From NCBI RefSeq assembly GCF_030013905.1, contig NZ_CP124862.1:1367051-1431050 (forward strand): DNA of 64,000 nucleotides, read 5' to 3'. The notes beneath the pieces are model-generated. The model was not told where the DNA came from. It worked only from the letters and a program-made list of their open reading frames with translations, and did no database searches. Made by a program: the position numbers and the translations under genes. The stretch comes from Petroclostridium sp. X23 (GTDB lineage: Bacteria; Bacillota; Clostridia; SK-Y3). Positions 43,209 to 53,024 of the stretch are shown one piece after another (the stretch's first letter is position 1; every line of letters begins with the position of its first letter).

Positions 43209-44501
43209 TTATTTATAAGTTTCTTTAAAAATTTTTCGTACCTCTCCAACTAAGTACAATGAACCGCAGCAACAAATCGCATTATTTGACCCCGAAATAC
43301 CTATCCCTCTGGCAATGGCTTTTGCGATTTGGTGTTCAACATATACCTGGCTGCAATATTTTTTTGCAATATGCCCTAACTCATCTGCCGGCACTGCCCT
43401 GTTGTTTAATGGAGTGGTTGTAATCACGGTATCCGCTATCCTGCCAAGTTCCGCAAGACAATCTTCGTATTCTTTATCACGCAGTATACCGATTATAAAG
43501 ATGATTTGCTTGGTACAAGCATACCTTTTCATCGCCCCTGATAACGCTCTAACTCCTGACATATTATGCGCACCATCAATCAAAAAAAGAGGCTCATGGC
43601 TCAAGACTTCCAATCTTCCCGGCCACAGTGTCTTTCCCAGCCCTCTCTTGATATGTTCTTCAGTAATCTCGAGGTGGTATCTGTTATTTAGCAGTTCAGC
43701 CACTGTTATGGCTGTCATTGCATTTAGCACTTGATGCTCACCAAGCAACCGAATGTTTAATGCTTTGTACTTGTCGTAATCAAATGTTATTCCTTCTATC
43801 GTATTAGAAATTACTTTCGCTGTCGATGAATCAACCTTAATCATGTTTGCATTTTTTTCTGATACTACTTGATCAATCACTTCCTGTGCATCAGGCTCTT
43901 GCTCCGGATATACTACTACCAATCCATTTTCCTTAATGATTCCGCACTTTTCGTAAGCAATCTTGCCAATGGTATCCCCCAACCATTCCATATGATCCAT
44001 GCTGATAGATGTAATAATAGAAATCAATGACTTTTCAATTACATTGGTGGCATCAAAACGTCCGCCCAATCCTACTTCAAGAATAACGCAATCACACTCC
44101 AAGTCACAATAGTACTGGAAAGCAATGGCAGTTACCACTTCAAACTCCGTTGGATGATTATGCCCCTCCCGCACCATTATTTCTATTAATTTTTTTACCT
44201 GATCGGCAATATCCGCAAGGTGCTGCTTATCTATTTGTACACCGTTTACTTGAATTCTTTCGGTAAATTCTTCGATATATGGTGACGTATACATTCCTAC
44301 CCTATATCCAGCTTCTATCATGATCTGTGAGATCATGGCAGTGGTAGAACCTTTCCCGTTCGTACCTGCTACATGTATATGATTCAGCTTTTTGTGAGGA
44401 TTACCCATCCAATCCAATAACATACGGATGTTTTCCAATCCTAGCTTTGAACCGAATCTTAAAGTTCCATGTATATATTCCAATGCCTGCTCGTAATTCA
44501 T
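43209..44501 (-). CDS. folC: Folylpolyglutamate/dihydrofolate synthase
   Basis: This 430-residue Mur-ligase-family enzyme adds glutamate to folates, and in the bifunctional form makes dihydrofolate from dihydropteroate. The P loop is VAGTNGKGSTTAMI, followed by YTSPYIEEFTERI, the EVGLGGRFDATN motif, SISMDHMEWLGDT, and the C-terminal domain with FLIDGAHN. It lies downstream of valS across a 240-bp spacer with a palindrome. Whether it retains both activities is not visible. Confidence 0.95.
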   Translation of the reverse strand: MNYEQALEYIHGTLRFGSKLGLENIRMLLDWMGNPHKKLNHIHVAGTNGKGSTTAMISQIMIEAGYRVGMYTSPYIEEFTERIQVNGVQIDKQHLADIADQVKKLIEIMVREGHNHPTEFEVVTAIAFQYYCDLECDCVILEVGLGGRFDATNVIEKSLISIITSISMDHMEWLGDTIGKIAYEKCGIIKENGLVVVYPEQEPDAQEVIDQVVSEKNANMIKVDSSTAKVISNTIEGITFDYDKYKALNIRLLGEHQVLNAMTAITVAELLNNRYHLEITEEHIKRGLGKTLWPGRLEVLSHEPLFLIDGAHNMSGVRALSGAMKRYACTKQIIFIIGILRDKEYEDCLAELGRIADTVITTTPLNNRAVPADELGHIAKKYCSQVYVEHQIAKAIARGIGISGSNNAICCCGSLYLVGEVRKIFKETYK

Positions 44502-44624
44502 ATCGATTCCTTCCTTTGTAATGTATTATAGGGCAAAGACATCTCCACCCTATAATACATCATATCATAAATGCCTTTCAATCCTATAGGAAGATGTAAA
44601 AAAGTGCTTGCTCGGTCAGTCGCA

Positions 44625-44689
44625 AAGCATGGGGACGGAGCTACAGCTTCACCAAAACCAGGTGCAGCAGTAGCTCCGTCCCCATGCTT
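44625..44689. repeat. GGGGACGGAG palindromic repeat
   Basis: AAGCATGGGGACGGAGCTA and its exact complement (44671-44689) form a 19-bp stem with a 27-nt loop that contains a further CACC/GGTG pair. This class of GGGGACGG palindrome recurs in Clostridia intergenic DNA. It could also end the valS transcript. Confidence 0.6.
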
Positions 44690-44710
44690 CACTCCTTCTA
44701 CGTGCTAAAT

Positions 44711-44740
44711 CTGTGAACTGTAAACTGTGAACCGTGAACT
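44711..44740. repeat. GTGAACN heptamer repeat after valS
   Basis: CTGTGAA/CTGTAAA/CTGTGAA/CCGTGAA tandem units touch the valS stop codon. No inverted partner, unlike the copy at 19069. Confidence 0.55.
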
Positions 44741-47379
44741 TATTTTTTAAGGCTTTCCAATCTTTCAACTACCTTTGCCAGCATCTCCTCATACTTTCTT
44801 CCCTTTTCCTTCTCTTCGTCAACAACATGCTGCGGTGCCTTTGAAATAAATCCAGCATTATTCAGCTTACCATTTACTCTCTGCACTTCTTTTTCAAGAT
44901 TCTTTCGCTCTTTTTCAAGCCTTTCAATTTCCTTTGCTTTATCTACAAGGTCATCAAGCGGAATAAATATTTCTGCTCCTTCTGTTACTACAGAAACGGC
45001 ATCGGCAGGAATACCCTCCCTATCCTTAGCAACAATAACTTCGGACGCACCGGCCAGCTTTTCAAAGAACATCTTGCCGCTTTGGAATGTATCACTATCC
45101 GAGGCCACAATATGCAGCTTGGCTTTACGTGAAGGTACCACATTCATTTCGGCCCTTACATTTCTAACACTCTTTATTGCCGACATAATGAGCGTCATTT
45201 GTTTTTCTTCCTTGTCAAAATTAAGTTTTTCATCATACTTCGGCCAGCATGAGATCATGATACTTTCACCCTCATGAGGAAGATGCTGCCATATTTCCTC
45301 GGAAATAAACGGCATAAAAGGATGCAATAGCTTAAGTGTATTTGAAAGAACATATGTTAATACATGCTGCGCCTCCAGCCTGCTCTGCGATTCCTTATCA
45401 TACAGCCGCGGTTTTACCATCTCGATATACCAATCACAGAATTCATCCCATATAAAGTCATAAAGCTTTTGCACCGCGATCCCAAGCTCAAATTTATCCA
45501 GATTGTCTGTAACTTCTTTCACAACATTGTTATATCGGCTAAGGATCCATTTATCCTCCAGCATCAATTGATTCTGGTCGGGTAATTTATTCTCGCTGAT
45601 TTCAAGGTTCATCAATACAAATCTTGATGCATTCCAGATCTTATTGGCAAAGTTTCTGCTGGACTCTACTCTCTCCCAATAGAAACGCATATCATTTCCC
45701 GGAGAATTTCCGGTTGCAAGCGTAAATCTCAACGCATCCGCACCATATTTTTCTATTACTTCCAAAGGATCTATCCCGTTACCAAGGGATTTACTCATCT
45801 TTCTTCCTTCGGAATCACGTACAATTCCATGAATGAATACATGTTTAAACGGCTCCTGGTTCATATGCTCCATACCGGAGAAAATCATTCTGGCAACCCA
45901 GAAGAATATGATATCATACCCGGTAACAAGGACACTGGTCGGATAAAAATACTTGAGGTCTTCGGTTTCGTCCGGCCATCCCAATGTGGAAAACGGCCAT
46001 AATGCCGAACTGAACCATGTATCCAATACATCGTCGTCCTGCTTCACTTTGCCTCCGCATTTGGAACATGCTGTAATATCCTCTTTAGAAACAATGGTTT
46101 CACCGCATGCTTCGCAGTAGAAAGCCGGAATTCTATGTCCCCACCATAATTGTCTTGATATGCACCAATCATGCACATTTTCCATCCAGTTCAAATAGAT
46201 TTTGCTGAACCGTTCAGGAACAAATTGGGTGGTTCCATCCTTTACAACTTCTATAGCAGCTTCGGCAAGTGGCTTCATTTTAACAAACCACTGTTTTGAA
46301 GTAATCGGTTCTACGATTGTGCGGCATCTGTAACACTGGCCAACGTTGTGAACATGATCTTTTGTTTGCAGCAGCAGTCCTGCTCCTGTTAAATCTTCAA
46401 TAATGGCTTTTCTCGCCTCATACCGGTCCAATCCTTCATATTTACCGCCATGCTGATTGATGGTCGCATCATCATTCATCACCTTGATCTGAGGAAGGTT
46501 ATGCCTCATTCCTACTTCGAAGTCATTCGGATCATGGGCCGGCGTGATTTTAACGGCGCCGGTACCAAACTCTTTTTCTACATATTCATCGGCAATCACC
46601 GGAATCTCTCTGTTTACCAACGGGAGAATCAATGTCTTTCCGATGAGATGCTGATATCTCTCATCATCAGGGTGTACTGCAACCGCCGTATCTCCCAGCA
46701 TGGTTTCAGGACGGGTAGTAGCAATGGTAATGAACTCATCACTATCCTTTACATAATATTTAATATACCAAAAATGTCCTGCCTTTTCCTCATATTCTAC
46801 CTCCGCATCGGAAAGTGCGGTAATACAATTAGGACACCAGTTTATAATCCTGTTTCCTTGATAGATTAATCCCTTTTCGTATAGATTTACAAAAACTTCT
46901 CTTACAGCTTTGGAACACCCTTCATCCATGGTAAAGCGTTCTCTTGACCAATCACACGAGCTTCCTAGCTTTTTCAACTGGTTTATAATCCGATTGCCAT
47001 AAGTATGTTTCCAATCCCATACCCTTTCTAAAAACTTCTCTCTCCCCAAGTCATAACGGGTCAATCCTTCTTCTTTTCTGAGCATTTCTTCTACTTTAAT
47101 CTGCGTTGCAATCCCCGCGTGATCGGTTCCCGGGAGCCATAACGCACTGTAACCCTGCATTCTTTTCCATCGGATTAAAATATCCTGCAGTGTTTCATCC
47201 AAAGCATGCCCCATATGCAGCTGCCCTGTAACATTCGGGGGTGGAATGACAATGGTAAACGGCTCTTTCTGAACATCTACCTCCGCTTTGAAATAACCTT
47301 TTTCTATCCACTCCTGATATAATCTGTCCTCAACTTGCTGTGGATCATATGTTTTCGCGATATTGTTGTTTTCTTCCAT
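44740..47379 (-). CDS. valS: Valyl-tRNA synthetase
   Basis: This 879-residue class I synthetase charges tRNA-Val. HIGH motif HMGH in [22 protein letters not shown]1 editing domain with [13 protein letters not shown], a zinc-like ribbon [10 protein letters not shown]...CSKCGG, KMSKS in [11 protein letters not shown], an anticodon-binding domain, and the C-terminal coiled-coil arm ([20 protein letters not shown]). The ATG follows TGGAGGTA. It is expressed behind a T-box and a 59-residue membrane-protein gene. Confidence 0.97.
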   Translation of the reverse strand: MEENNNIAKTYDPQQVEDRLYQEWIEKGYFKAEVDVQKEPFTIVIPPPNVTGQLHMGHALDETLQDILIRWKRMQGYSALWLPGTDHAGIATQIKVEEMLRKEEGLTRYDLGREKFLERVWDWKHTYGNRIINQLKKLGSSCDWSRERFTMDEGCSKAVREVFVNLYEKGLIYQGNRIINWCPNCITALSDAEVEYEEKAGHFWYIKYYVKDSDEFITIATTRPETMLGDTAVAVHPDDERYQHLIGKTLILPLVNREIPVIADEYVEKEFGTGAVKITPAHDPNDFEVGMRHNLPQIKVMNDDATINQHGGKYEGLDRYEARKAIIEDLTGAGLLLQTKDHVHNVGQCYRCRTIVEPITSKQWFVKMKPLAEAAIEVVKDGTTQFVPERFSKIYLNWMENVHDWCISRQLWWGHRIPAFYCEACGETIVSKEDITACSKCGGKVKQDDDVLDTWFSSALWPFSTLGWPDETEDLKYFYPTSVLVTGYDIIFFWVARMIFSGMEHMNQEPFKHVFIHGIVRDSEGRKMSKSLGNGIDPLEVIEKYGADALRFTLATGNSPGNDMRFYWERVESSRNFANKIWNASRFVLMNLEISENKLPDQNQLMLEDKWILSRYNNVVKEVTDNLDKFELGIAVQKLYDFIWDEFCDWYIEMVKPRLYDKESQSRLEAQHVLTYVLSNTLKLLHPFMPFISEEIWQHLPHEGESIMISCWPKYDEKLNFDKEEKQMTLIMSAIKSVRNVRAEMNVVPSRKAKLHIVASDSDTFQSGKMFFEKLAGASEVIVAKDREGIPADAVSVVTEGAEIFIPLDDLVDKAKEIERLEKERKNLEKEVQRVNGKLNNAGFISKAPQHVVDEEKEKGRKYEEMLAKVVERLESLKK

Positions 47380-47393
47380 AATTATACCTCCAG

Positions 47394-47573
47394 TTATATA
47401 TAAAATATTATTAACATTCCTATGATTACTATAAGCAACCCTGCAATTTTAAGAAAGATAAGCTGTTTTTCGTCCGGTGCTGTGCCTTTTATGATCTTAT
47501 ATACAAAGTCCGCTTTGTAACCTATAAAAGCACCCAAGGCCAGCAGGGCAAAAGATATAAACTCTTTAATCAT
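47394..47573 (-). CDS. 59-residue membrane protein between T-box and valS
   Basis: The frame [20 protein letters not shown] continues through [20 protein letters not shown] and ends [14 protein letters not shown]. It has two transmembrane helices with a short charged loop. AGGAGG lies 7 nt before the ATG, and the stop is 14 nt before the valS ATG. It sits inside the T-box-controlled transcript, so it is induced with valS when charged tRNA-Val is low. No family recognised. Confidence 0.6.
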   Translation of the reverse strand: MIKEFISFALLALGAFIGYKADFVYKIIKGTAPDEKQLIFLKIAGLLIVIIGMLIIFYI

Positions 47574-47627
47574 TGCATTCCTCCTATAGAGACTTTCACA
47601 TCTCTTTTACTTTTTCACAATAAATAA

Positions 47628-47911
47628 CCCCGTCCTTCTAATGAAGGACGGGGATTTCCCGCGGTACCACCTTATTTTCCGTATTCATTATCGTTCATAT
47701 AGAACACGAACTCTTAGAGGCATTAACGGAACCACCGTTACAGCTTACTCTTTGATCGTTGGGCCGTAAAACTCCGGAGCTACCTTCTGTACACTTTTTC
47801 AAGAAAACCTTTCAGCCTTTGGGTTTTCCTCTCTTTTGAATAGTATATACATACTCTTCTCTTTCATCATTGATAAACCATATACTTTGAATCGCTTACT
47901 ATTCGATACTT
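47628..47911 (-). promoter_or_regulatory. T-box riboswitch of the valS unit
   Basis: The minus strand holds the T-box core GGTGGTACCGCG (complement of 47660-47671) followed by a strong hairpin CCCCGTCCTTC/GAAGGACGGGG that is the terminator. Upstream are the GAGAGG...GGCTGAAAGG apical region and AAGGTAGCTCCGGAG. The GTA at 47783-47781 is the likely specifier codon (Val), matching the downstream gene. The leader is about 280 nt. Confidence 0.9.
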
Positions 47912-47918
47912 TAGACAT

Positions 47919-47947
47919 AGTATAAAATACACACCACTATTAGTCAA
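47919..47947 (-). promoter_or_regulatory. Promoter of the T-box valS transcript
   Basis: TTGACT, 17 nt, TATACT on the minus strand, just upstream of the T-box leader. Confidence 0.8.
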
Positions 47948-48050
47948 GTAGTCTAAGAATATTTTATTTACTTTACGGATTCCTTGAAACAACTCATATG
48001 TTATTGCACAACCGGAAATTCTTTATTAATCCATCCGCCTTCTCCAGTAG

Positions 48051-48090
48051 CTTTTGGCCCCGAACCAATCACGCTACCACCTGCACTACA
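48051..48090 (-). pseudogene. tRNA-Pro fragment
   Basis: These 40 nt match positions 58192-58231 of the intact tRNA-Pro(CGG) at 36 of 40 bases in the same orientation. The match covers the D arm and anticodon arm; acceptor and T arm are absent. It lies between the valS T-box promoter and the end of the GntR gene. It is either a decayed tRNA gene or the footprint of an integration event that brought in the island to its right. Confidence 0.65.
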
Positions 48091-48160
48091 TTTCAACATA
48101 CTTAAAGAGTATGAGCTTTAAAAGCATTTCTCCATCATAGCTATCCACATATGGATTTTA

Positions 48161-48826
48161 CTATAATATTTTGAGAATCAATTCACTCATGCTGTCCAAG
48201 TCTTGTAATATATAATTTACTGCTTTTTCTTCATCCTTTCCTTCTAATGCCTGAATAAAACCGATATGACTATTCGAAAAAAGATTTAACGTATCTTTTT
48301 TATCCTCTTCAGAACATCCATCCAGGTATGTTTTTAGATAGTAAACCAAACTTCTATAGCTTTCATCTCGCAATATTTTAAGCATTGTAAGAAGTGTCTC
48401 ATTCCTTGAAAGAGATGCAATATATAAGTGAACATCCATTCCTATTTTAAAGACTTCCAGTATATGTTCATTCCTTAATTCTTCACCTAATTTCCTATCC
48501 AGATCATATAAATACTCTATATCCTCAGGTCTAGTAAACATGATAGCTTGTTTAATAGAATAAGGTTCAAGCATTCTTCTTATTTCATAAATCTCCTTCA
48601 TTTTCTTTAGTGACATGGAAGAGATCTGTATGCCTTTTTTGGGGATAATACTGACTAAACCCTGTCCGTTTAAGATATTAAGCGCTTCTCTTACCGGTGT
48701 TCTGCTTGTATTCAATTCTTCTACAATATCTTTTTCCGATATTAGTTCGCCAGGCTTATACTCACAATATAATATTTTTTTCTTAAGTATGCCATAGACT
48801 ACACCTACACTTGTCTTTTCTTCCAT
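48161..48826 (-). CDS. GntR-family regulator with FCD domain
   Basis: This 221-residue protein has an N-terminal winged helix (GILKKKILYCEYKPGELISE, SRTPVREALNILNGQGLVSI) and a C-terminal FCD helical domain (about 75-215, EIYEIRRMLEPYSIKQAIMF to HIGFIQALEGKDEEKAVNYI). FCD regulators usually sense small organic acids or sugar acids. Position at the end of the TRAP/opine gene group suggests it controls that group; effector unknown. ATG 48826 after GAGGGAG. It has its own extended -10 (TGGTATAAT at 48962-48954), so it can be made separately. Confidence 0.88.
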   Translation of the reverse strand: MEEKTSVGVVYGILKKKILYCEYKPGELISEKDIVEELNTSRTPVREALNILNGQGLVSIIPKKGIQISSMSLKKMKEIYEIRRMLEPYSIKQAIMFTRPEDIEYLYDLDRKLGEELRNEHILEVFKIGMDVHLYIASLSRNETLLTMLKILRDESYRSLVYYLKTYLDGCSEEDKKDTLNLFSNSHIGFIQALEGKDEEKAVNYILQDLDSMSELILKIL

Positions 48827-49049
48827 AAATTCTCCCTCATTTGATGAAGCCATTGCTTTTATATTGCATCATTTTTTTCTAGATTGCTCATTTTACTAAA
48901 TATAGTTTATATTAAGACTTTTACATAAATTAGTATCATTAGGACTTTTCATTATTATACCACTTATGATGTTTCATAGATATGTTAAGATAAGAATAGT
49001 AGGTCTGTCAACTATTATTTTTCCTTTTATCGTAATCGTCTATCATTCT

Positions 49050-50624
49050 TTACTCTTTCTTAATACCAAAAAAATCTTGCTCTATTTTTCTTGCCGTTGG
49101 CGTATTAGATATACCGGCTCCTAAAGTATCCTTAAGAGAGCAGTGCATTAATTTTCCCACTTCATCAAGTGCCCCAATCATTTCATCTGCCGGAATAACA
49201 CTGTTTATACCTGCAAGAGCCATCTCTGCAGAAATAATGGCATTCATGGCTGCAATGGCATTTCTCTGAATACACGGCAGCTCGACCATTCCTGCTACAG
49301 GATCACAGACCATCCCCAATATATTTCCAAGTGCCAGAGAAACAGCGCTTAATATATCCTCGTAACTTCCTCCAAACATCTCAGTGATAACAGCTGCTGC
49401 AATAGCAGACGCGGCACCGCACTCCGCTTGACATCCACCAACTGCCCCCGAAATAGTAGCATTTTCAGCAATCACGATCCCTATCCCCGCTCCGGTAAAA
49501 AGAGATTGAATGACCTTTTCATCCGAGATGTCATTACATTCAGCAATTGTCAAAACCGCTGCAGGTACCGTCCCCGCTGACCCCGCCGTAGGACACGCGA
49601 CTACTTTTCCCATGGATCCGTTCACTTCCATAACTGCTAGGGCATTTCTTATGACCTTGGATACCGTAGTACCGCATATGCTTCTTTTAGAATTTAAAAA
49701 CCTATCCATTTTTGCTGCGTTACCCTTAAAAATGTTTCCTAGGAGTATATTCTCTTTTTCAAGTCCCTTTTTTATGGAAGCCCTCATCACATGATAGGTC
49801 TGTCGCATCTGCCCGGTAACCTGCTCGGTTGTCCTGCCGGATTTTTCAGCTTCGTATTTTATAACCGTATCACTGATAAGGCAACCTTCCTCTTTAGACT
49901 TCTCAGCTAGTTCTCTGCATGATTTATAAAATTCTTTTCCCTGTATGCTTAACGACATTACAGAATGAATCCGGAAAATCTCACTGGCTTCAAGTGCTTG
50001 TTTTGCTTTTTCCAATCCAATCTCACGTATGGATTCACCGCATTCTACCTTAAATGAATACCCCTCACCCCAAGGATCAAATTTTGTAACTTCTGCTTTA
50101 TTGCCAAATAAAGCGATGAACTTAGCTGCAAACTCTTCCTTTTCCCTTATGGAAGTAATACCGACAAAGCAGTCCTGTTTACCATCCAATTCAACATTAT
50201 ACCCATTGATTTGTTCAATAAATATATTCCCTCCACCGATTGTGGCAGACCTCATTACCTGCTTATTTCCCTGCTGATCTGTTAATTCGATGATAATGGT
50301 ACTCGGGTGAGCATTTTGAAGCTCTATTTTATCGAATTTAATTTTTATTCCCTTATCTTCTGCTATGCAAACAGCATCTCTGATCTTCTCATCATCTACA
50401 CCTATGTTCATAATACCCGCAACCACACCTACATCGGTTTTATGGGTCGAATAGGTACTGGCAAGTGAACCATGAAATAAGACAGTAATTTCTTTGGGAT
50501 TGTGATCACATAGCTGCCCGGCAGCCAATCCTATACGCACAGCCCCTGCCGTATGAGAACTTGAAGGCCCTATCATGACAGGACCTATGATATCGAAAAC
50601 ATCAAAAGCATTTGAAAGTGTCAT
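49050..50624 (-). CDS. L-serine ammonia-lyase, iron-sulfur, one-chain
   Basis: This 524-residue protein fuses the beta and alpha parts of the anaerobic [4Fe-4S] L-serine dehydratase. The beta part starts with IGPSSSHTAGAVRIG (residues 18-32). The alpha part (about 240-520) has GSAGTVPAAVLTIAE and cysteines in GGCQAECG and MVCDPVAGMVELPCIQ as likely cluster ligands. It converts serine to pyruvate and ammonia. Clostridia usually have separate sdaAA and sdaAB; the fused form is typical of proteobacterial SdaA/SdaB. It follows dctP after a structured hairpin. It may act on serine or on a related beta-hydroxy amino acid released by the neighbouring enzymes. Confidence 0.88.
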   Translation of the reverse strand: MTLSNAFDVFDIIGPVMIGPSSSHTAGAVRIGLAAGQLCDHNPKEITVLFHGSLASTYSTHKTDVGVVAGIMNIGVDDEKIRDAVCIAEDKGIKIKFDKIELQNAHPSTIIIELTDQQGNKQVMRSATIGGGNIFIEQINGYNVELDGKQDCFVGITSIREKEEFAAKFIALFGNKAEVTKFDPWGEGYSFKVECGESIREIGLEKAKQALEASEIFRIHSVMSLSIQGKEFYKSCRELAEKSKEEGCLISDTVIKYEAEKSGRTTEQVTGQMRQTYHVMRASIKKGLEKENILLGNIFKGNAAKMDRFLNSKRSICGTTVSKVIRNALAVMEVNGSMGKVVACPTAGSAGTVPAAVLTIAECNDISDEKVIQSLFTGAGIGIVIAENATISGAVGGCQAECGAASAIAAAVITEMFGGSYEDILSAVSLALGNILGMVCDPVAGMVELPCIQRNAIAAMNAIISAEMALAGINSVIPADEMIGALDEVGKLMHCSLKDTLGAGISNTPTARKIEQDFFGIKKE

Positions 50625-50733
50625 TTTCCTTCACCTTACCTTTTAAATTTATAGTTTAACTATCAAAGCATCTCTCTTTATTACTTTTATACACAATCCT
50701 GACAGGCAAAACTATTGTAAATAATCTTCAATG

Positions 50734-50803
50734 AAAAACTCCAGCACATTATGTAATCGGTCATTCATCGCAAAATGATAGGACGTCACAAGTAGTGCTG
50801 GAG
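50734..50803 (-). terminator. Structured hairpin between dctP and the serine dehydratase
   Basis: CTCCAGCAC/GTGCTGGAG arms close a 47-nt interior that contains its own TCATT/AATGA stem; TTTTT follows on the minus strand. It is probably a terminator or an attenuator that lowers expression of the downstream gene. The remaining gap holds nothing else. Confidence 0.55.
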
Positions 50804-50865
50804 CTGGATAAAATTATTCTACCATAAAGCTACTCAACGAAAGGATTATCGCTATTAAACCTGCA

Positions 50866-51927
50866 TTATTTTACAAGGTTATATTTCTCAACGATACTAT
50901 TAAAGAATTCTTCATTGAAATCTGCCTTTGTTTGAGGCCAAACCTTTTCTCTGACGATTTTAGCAAATTGCGCAAGCTGCTCATCGGTAAATTGAATTAC
51001 TTCTATGCCGGCAGCAGTAAGCTTTTCTTCGTATTCTTTTTCTTGCTTTTCTGCTTCACCGAATCTCTTTTCTTCCATCGCTTTTGCGGCAGCAGTAATA
51101 GCCTCTCTTTGTGAAGCACTCATTTTTTCCCATGTTGCAGAGCTTAAACATGCATACCATAATTCAAAGTGATCGTTTATAGGCAGATAATATTTTATAA
51201 GATCTCTGTAGTTGGAATAGTAACCTTCAGCACCATAACCGATTGCACCATCAACCATTCCTGTCTGCATTGATGTAAAAGTATCTGCTGCCGGTAGCGG
51301 AGTAGAAATATACCCTAGTTCCTGTGCTGTCAAATCAAATGCCTTCATATTCGGAACACGGATTTTTGTTTCTTCTCTTACATCTACGTTAGCAGGATCT
51401 TTAGGCTTTTTAGTGAGTGCAATACCGCCAAAATACAGTGGATAGGTTCCAATCAGCTTAATATCATTCTTTTCACATATGGCAGCCATATTGCTAACCA
51501 AATCCCCATCACTGTTGTAAACTTTTTTTGCTTCCTCCCAGTTTTGAACCAAATATGGACAATAGGAAATACCAAAGGCTTTGTCCAGATTTGTACCGAT
51601 AGGAGCAATCTGCATATCCACATCACCGATGCTTATTCTTTCAAGTACAGTGGTGTAGTCTCCCAACTGAGATGCAGGATAAATCTCAAATTTAATAGTG
51701 CCGTTTGTTCTCTTTTCAACATCAGCAGCAAAAGCACGAATATCCTCATCTGCAACCGAACCTTGCGGCCTGATATGAGCAAGTTTTAAAGTCATACTCT
51801 GCTCTTTTTCAGCTGCGGGCGCTTCACTGGCTCCTTTATCAGGTGCATCAACGTTTCCCTTCGGACCACATGCCGCAAGCGAAAGCATAAGAATCATTGC
51901 CAAAACCATAGAAATTGTTTTTTTCAT
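50866..51927 (-). CDS. dctP: TRAP transporter substrate-binding lipoprotein DctP
   Basis: This 353-residue protein has a lipoprotein signal (MKKTISMVLAMILMLSLAAC, lipobox LAAC, Cys20 in this count) and a DctP fold: LKLAHIRPQGSVADEDIRAF, IYPASQLGDYTTVLERISIG, and the conserved Arg region EETKIRVPNMKAFDLTAQEL that normally salt-bridges a carboxylate ligand. It delivers the substrate to DctQM by a sodium- or proton-driven route. The second of two ATGs (51927) has better spacing from GGAGG. Unlike usual dctPQM order, dctP is separated from dctQM by the two OCD-family genes. Confidence 0.93.
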   Translation of the reverse strand: MKKTISMVLAMILMLSLAACGPKGNVDAPDKGASEAPAAEKEQSMTLKLAHIRPQGSVADEDIRAFAADVEKRTNGTIKFEIYPASQLGDYTTVLERISIGDVDMQIAPIGTNLDKAFGISYCPYLVQNWEEAKKVYNSDGDLVSNMAAICEKNDIKLIGTYPLYFGGIALTKKPKDPANVDVREETKIRVPNMKAFDLTAQELGYISTPLPAADTFTSMQTGMVDGAIGYGAEGYYSNYRDLIKYYLPINDHFELWYACLSSATWEKMSASQREAITAAAKAMEEKRFGEAEKQEKEYEEKLTAAGIEVIQFTDEQLAQFAKIVREKVWPQTKADFNEEFFNSIVEKYNLVK

Positions 51928-51955
51928 CATACATCCTCCTTGTTAAATAAATAAT

Positions 51956-52954
51956 TTACATATCAAATGAGAATTCTGTTCCCATGCTAAGAGATACGGC
52001 CTTTTTATAGACGATGCCTGCAACAGCAACATCCATAGCGCCTGTACCAATTGGGATACAAATGATCCTCTCATTTTTCAGGTTGTCCACGGAATTTCTT
52101 CCCACTGCCAAATCCCCTATCGTGCAGTAAATGTTTTCTCTTGTGATCCTGCCTTGATCGGCAAGTTCCTTGAGCGCTCCTCGGTGCAAACACTGATCTA
52201 CATGATCTACAATAATTTTATCAGCATTTAGAATGGTCTCGTAATCGCATTCTTGATAGGAACCCATTGCAAAGTAAACAGTACCGGGTTTGATCCATTC
52301 GTTCTTGATAAAACCATCCTTTGCCAGCGTAACAGATACTACGACTTCACAATCAGCTGCTTCTTCAGGCTTATCACATATAATAATATTTCCTTTTATA
52401 TGCTGTGCCATATCATTTTTGAATTTTTCAGCAGCTGATCTAACAATATCATAAACCCTTAATTCTTCAATATCAAACACCTGTGAAATGGCCATGGTTT
52501 GAGTATATCCCTGAACCCCTGCACCGTAAAGACCCAGTTTTATACCTTTTCTGTTTTTGAAAAGATATTTAAGAGCAGCAGCTGTCTGCCCACCCGTTCT
52601 CATATTGGTAATATACGTACCATCCAGTGCAGCTAAAAAGTTACCTAGATCCGGATCGCAAAGCAAAATAAGCGCATTAATGAATGGCAGACCCATTTTT
52701 ACACGACCGCCGCCAAATCCACCCGCCCATTTCAAGCCTGCAATGTCCTGCCAGCCGATATATGCCGGCATCGCATTCATTGAAGCATTATATGGCGGGT
52801 ATGGCCCCGAATCACCTAAATTCAGGTTCACCTTCGGAGGATTTATGGTTGTACCTTCACCAAATCCTTGGAAAGTTTCATCACATATTTCTACAACCTC
52901 TTTAAAAGTAATCAATTTTTTTATATCTGATTTGCTGATCAGTAACGTATTCAT
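51956..52954 (-). CDS. Ornithine cyclodeaminase/mu-crystallin family enzyme, copy 2
   Basis: This 332-residue NAD(P)-binding protein has IKWAGG with the conserved Lys, TNMRTGGQTAAALKYL, the Rossmann motif LGLYGAGVQGYTQTMAIS, and GTGAMDVAVAGIVYKKA. The family includes ornithine cyclodeaminase, iminosuccinate and other imino acid reductases and N-alkyl amino acid dehydrogenases. The exact substrate cannot be read. It is closely similar to the next gene at 53025, so they arose by tandem duplication. ATG 52954 after AAGGAGG. A position-specific change such as GFGGGRVKMG versus GNLGERKRLG next to the substrate Lys suggests different substrates. Confidence 0.88.
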   Translation of the reverse strand: MNTLLISKSDIKKLITFKEVVEICDETFQGFGEGTTINPPKVNLNLGDSGPYPPYNASMNAMPAYIGWQDIAGLKWAGGFGGGRVKMGLPFINALILLCDPDLGNFLAALDGTYITNMRTGGQTAAALKYLFKNRKGIKLGLYGAGVQGYTQTMAISQVFDIEELRVYDIVRSAAEKFKNDMAQHIKGNIIICDKPEEAADCEVVVSVTLAKDGFIKNEWIKPGTVYFAMGSYQECDYETILNADKIIVDHVDQCLHRGALKELADQGRITRENIYCTIGDLAVGRNSVDNLKNERIICIPIGTGAMDVAVAGIVYKKAVSLSMGTEFSFDM

Positions 52955-53024
52955 CAGCAGTACCTCCTTATCGTAGATAGATACCCTACAAGGCATCCAT
53001 CGTGTATCTTATGCAGAATGGCTA

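Noticed and set aside
44498..44692. 64-residue minus-strand ORF before folC
   Set aside because: It spans the GGGGACGGAG palindrome and has no ribosome site.
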